Below are positions 61,427 to 64,000 of a stretch of 64,000 nt of DNA, piece by piece. Within the stretch, counting starts at the first letter, position 1. Each line of letters begins with the position of its first letter. The stretch is taken from NCBI RefSeq assembly GCF_001712795.1, contig NZ_KV757634.1, forward strand, positions 16,472 through 80,471, in the 5' to 3' direction. The position numbers and the translations under genes are program-made. The notes beneath the pieces are model-generated. The model was not told the origin of the DNA and searched no databases. It saw nothing but the letters and a program-made list of their open reading frames with translations. The DNA is from Nostoc sp. KVJ20. Lineage in GTDB: Bacteria > Cyanobacteriota > Cyanobacteriia > Cyanobacteriales > Nostocaceae.

Positions 61427-63685
61427 TTATGCTTCTCCAATTAAGTCAATCACCGCCTTTAATAGAGTGTCATCATGAAAGCTGCTCTTAGTGAGATAGT
61501 AGTCTGCACCTGCTTCTAACCCTTGCAATCGGTCTTCTTCTCGGTCTTTATAAGAAACGATAATCACAGGTATTTGCTTCAATTTGGCATGAGTTTTGAT
61601 CTGGCTGGTGAGTTCAAAGCCGTTCATTCGGGGCATATCAATATCTGTCACCACCAAGTCATAATCGCCGCTACGGATTGCATTCCAACCATCAATGCCA
61701 TTAACCGCCACTTCAGCTTTGTAACCATTGTTTTCTAAGAGTTTGCGCTCCATTTCGCGCACAGTGATCGAATCATCCACCACTAACACTCGCTTGTAAG
61801 TTTTGGTAACTACCTGATGAGTAGACTGATTTACCTGAGAAAGTTGTCCACTAGAAAACACCTTCGCAATGGAACGGACTAAATCTTCAACATCGACAAT
61901 CAACACTGGAGAACCATCATCCATGAGGGCGGCGGCGCTAATATTCGGGACTTTACCAAGACGGGGATCTAGGGGGCGGACAACCAAATTGCACTCACCG
62001 AGAAACCGATCTACAACTAATCCATAACGATTGAGGCGATCGCTAATTACAATCACTGATAACGATTCTATATTCACCGCAGGCGAGGCTAACTCTAAAA
62101 CTTGACTTGCCAAAATCAACTCCACAGGTTGATTATTCATCACGAAAAATGGGCGATTTTCCGAGACAGCAATCTTAGACTTCGATAATATCAACACCTG
62201 TTCAATGCGTGTCAGCCCAAAGGCATAAGGTTCGCCAGCAATTTCCACCAACAAGGTGCGAATCACAGATAGCGTCAGCGGTAACTGCAAGTAAAAGGTC
62301 ATACCCCTTCCGAACACAGAAACCGCCCGCAGCGTCCCGCCAACTTCCCGCACTGCGCTATGGGCTATATCCAAACCCACACCCCGTCCCGAAATTTCGG
62401 TGACAGTCTGGGTTGTGGAGAAACCAGGCAAAAATAAGAATTCCATCAACTCAACTTCGGTAAGTTGGGCTGCCATTTCCGGGTTTGTCAGTTGTTTGCT
62501 GATAACTGCTTGGCGCAAAAACTCGATATCGATTCCCCGTCCATCATCTGCAACGGTGATAAACAGCATTCCGGCGCGATGGGTAACTTCAATACGAATA
62601 ATTCCTTCTTCTGGCTTTCCGGCTGCTAAACGTTCCTGGGGCGTTTCAATGCCATGATCGATCGCATTCCGCAAAATATGAGTCAATGGAGCTTCTAGGC
62701 GTTCTAGAATATCTCGATCTACCAAAGTAGATTTACCGACGATTTCCAGTTTCACCCGTTTACTCAACTGTCTTGCTAAGTCGCGCACCATTCGCGGAAA
62801 TCCCTGTCCCCCATCAGCAAAGGAACACATTCGAGTAGCAATAACTTCTTGATATAGGCGCTGGGAAAGGTTCGCAGAACGCTGAGAAAATTTTTCTAGT
62901 TGGTTTTGGCGATCGCTCATCATCTGGTAACATTCGTTAGCTTTCTGATGAGTTGCACTCAAGGTTTCCTTAATTTGCCGATCTAGATGATAGTTGCCCA
63001 ATAACTCCTGTAACTTCTCCAACAGGTTGGATAATTCCCCCTGATTGCTTCTCAGTTTCAGCAAAGAGTTAGCAAATGGTTCTAATAAATTTGCCTCAAC
63101 TAAAGACTCTCCAGCTAAACCCATCAAGCGATTGAGATTTTCAGTACTCATTCGCACCGCCCGATTTTGGGTGATGCCTAATTCTTCTAGTGGGGATGGG
63201 GAAATAAGGGTTGTCTGTTGGTTGTCTTCTAACTGCGCTGTTGTTATTAGGGGATGAATTTCTGTAGGGGTTGCCTCTGGAGTTAGGATATTAGCGATCG
63301 CACTCACCAATGATTGAATGCCGATATTTTCTAAAATCTGCAAATTTGGGTTAGCTGTAAACGTTTCAGCTATACGCAGGAGCATATCTACCCCTTGTAA
63401 CAATACATCAATGCGATCGGCGGTTAAAGTAACTTTTCCTTCTTGAGCCGCCACAAAGCAGTCTTCCATGACGTGGGCAAGATTGACAACTGGATCGATT
63501 TGGACAATTCGCGCAGCGCCTTTAATGCAATGGGCTGCCCGCATTAAGGCTGCCAGTTCTGGTTGAGGATCGGGTTTCGTCTCCAGTGCCAATAGACAAT
63601 CATTCATTACCACAACTTGGGCTTTTACTTCCATGTTGAATAAATCAAGCAAGGAAAGATTGCTGACATCAAATTCTTCTAACAT
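61427..63685 (-). CDS. CheA-type histidine kinase with C-terminal receiver (CheA-hybrid)
   Basis: This 752-residue protein has an Hpt domain with His52 (RAAHCIKGAARI), a helical dimerisation region, and an ATPase domain (HILRNAIDHGIETPQERLAAGKPEEG, VADDGRGID, GRGVGLDIAHSAVREVGG). A CheW-like domain (YAFGLTRIEQVL) and a C-terminal receiver with Asp681 (DLVVTDIDMPRMNGFE) follow. It phosphorylates itself in response to chemoreceptors and passes the phosphate to receivers. Upstream receptor, CheW and CheR genes must lie beyond the right edge. Such clusters control motility or surface responses in cyanobacteria. Confidence 0.95.
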   Translation of the reverse strand: MLEEFDVSNLSLLDLFNMEVKAQVVVMNDCLLALETKPDPQPELAALMRAAHCIKGAARIVQIDPVVNLAHVMEDCFVAAQEGKVTLTADRIDVLLQGVDMLLRIAETFTANPNLQILENIGIQSLVSAIANILTPEATPTEIHPLITTAQLEDNQQTTLISPSPLEELGITQNRAVRMSTENLNRLMGLAGESLVEANLLEPFANSLLKLRSNQGELSNLLEKLQELLGNYHLDRQIKETLSATHQKANECYQMMSDRQNQLEKFSQRSANLSQRLYQEVIATRMCSFADGGQGFPRMVRDLARQLSKRVKLEIVGKSTLVDRDILERLEAPLTHILRNAIDHGIETPQERLAAGKPEEGIIRIEVTHRAGMLFITVADDGRGIDIEFLRQAVISKQLTNPEMAAQLTEVELMEFLFLPGFSTTQTVTEISGRGVGLDIAHSAVREVGGTLRAVSVFGRGMTFYLQLPLTLSVIRTLLVEIAGEPYAFGLTRIEQVLILSKSKIAVSENRPFFVMNNQPVELILASQVLELASPAVNIESLSVIVISDRLNRYGLVVDRFLGECNLVVRPLDPRLGKVPNISAAALMDDGSPVLIVDVEDLVRSIAKVFSSGQLSQVNQSTHQVVTKTYKRVLVVDDSITVREMERKLLENNGYKAEVAVNGIDGWNAIRSGDYDLVVTDIDMPRMNGFELTSQIKTHAKLKQIPVIIVSYKDREEDRLQGLEAGADYYLTKSSFHDDTLLKAVIDLIGEA

Positions 63686-64000
63686 TACTACACCTTCCTA
63701 GAACACCGATTCATTAATCCTGGAAGAACCTCTCCCCCAACCCCTAATACGTTTTACCCCTCCCTAACCCTCCCCTTGTAAAGGGGAGGGAACTAGATTT
63801 CCTGTTTCCCCCCAATGCATCCTACGGTGTACACACAAGTCGAAAAAAGCTTGATTTTCCATTCATTGTTTTCTCGTTGATCTCGTTCCCATGCTCTGCG
63901 TGGGAATGCCTGATTAGAGGCTCTGCCTCTAGTCAGATATTGAGTCAGAGACTCAATGAATGCATTCCCAGTCTGAGACTGGGAACGAGGAAACGCTTAT
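63686..64000. other. Terminal intergenic region with dispersed repeats
   Basis: A ccctccctaaccctcccctt tract with its inverse (aaaggggaggg) at about 63755-63795 belongs to the family at 30719-30855. The segment acacacaagtcgaaaaaagc at 63828-63847 resembles one near 5053. A four-hairpin element follows at 63882-63990. No gene is visible. Confidence 0.6.
63882..63990. repeat. Four-hairpin palindromic element
   Basis: Successive hairpins are ttccca/tgggaa (63886-63906), tagaggc/gcctcta (63915-63931), attgagtc/gactcaat (63939-63957) and ttcccagtc/gactgggaa (63965-63985). The outer parts (ctcgttccc…gaatgc and gcattccca…gggaacgag) are also inverse copies, so the whole can fold as a cloverleaf-like structure. 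It resembles REP-like dispersed repeats of Nostoc. Confidence 0.8.

Overview
The window looks like chromosome of a filamentous, probably heterocyst-forming cyanobacterium (Nostoc/Anabaena/Calothrix type). The evidence is frequent HIP1 octamers (GCGATCGC), short tandem heptamer repeats of the TTGTCAT/TTGTCCT and CAATGAC/CTAATGA kind between genes, many small dispersed palindromes, a stand-alone Mo-nitrogenase C-terminal-domain protein, a groESL operon behind a perfect CIRCE element, and the cyanobacterial tig-clpP-clpX / asd-dapA-rnj arrangement. I see no rRNA, tRNA, CRISPR array or intact insertion sequence.

Layout. 1-10.9 kb: an 84-bp-repeat protein, an HlyD-type adaptor, an NAD(P)-binding SDR, a three-His-box desaturase, an S1-domain RNA-binding protein, a dienelactone hydrolase, a GntR regulator, an FAD monooxygenase and an alpha/beta hydrolase. 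11-19.9 kb: protein quality control (tig, clpP, clpX, minus strand) divergent from lysine/diaminopimelate synthesis and RNA decay (asd, dapA, rnj, plus strand). 20.4-30.6 kb: an iron-related region with a TonB-dependent receptor, an orphan OmpR regulator, an FTR1-type permease with a Lys-rich exported partner, the decayed remains of a second receptor/ABC/PepSY locus, and one intact ABC exporter. 30.9-40.1 kb: an anion permease, a Mo-nitro_C protein, a caspase-like protein lacking both catalytic residues, L32, a sulfite-oxidase-fold protein, an aldehyde dehydrogenase and a hybrid kinase.

40.2-53.8 kb mixes accessory NTPase systems with a urease operon. A plus-strand pair encodes TIR-AAA and AAA-Ig-like-membrane proteins with overlapping start and stop codons. 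The minus-strand urease operon (ureD-A-B-DUF1349-C, without E/F/G here) carries an unexpected DUF1349 gene and ends in an Rpn-like nuclease gene. A second minus-strand pair downstream of groESL encodes a small HEPN-like helical protein and a KGGVGR ParA-like ATPase fused to a second P-loop ATPase. These two NTPase pairs are the best candidates for undescribed conflict or signalling systems.

55.6-64 kb: groES with CIRCE, a [2Fe-2S] ferredoxin-like pseudogene with two in-frame stops, a NarL-type regulator, a NIL-domain protein, and the downstream part of a chemosensory cluster (CheA-hybrid, CheB, hybrid kinase) that must continue beyond the right edge. The window ends in a multi-hairpin dispersed repeat.

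Functional assignments rest on motifs I can read and on remembered family patterns; no database search was run.
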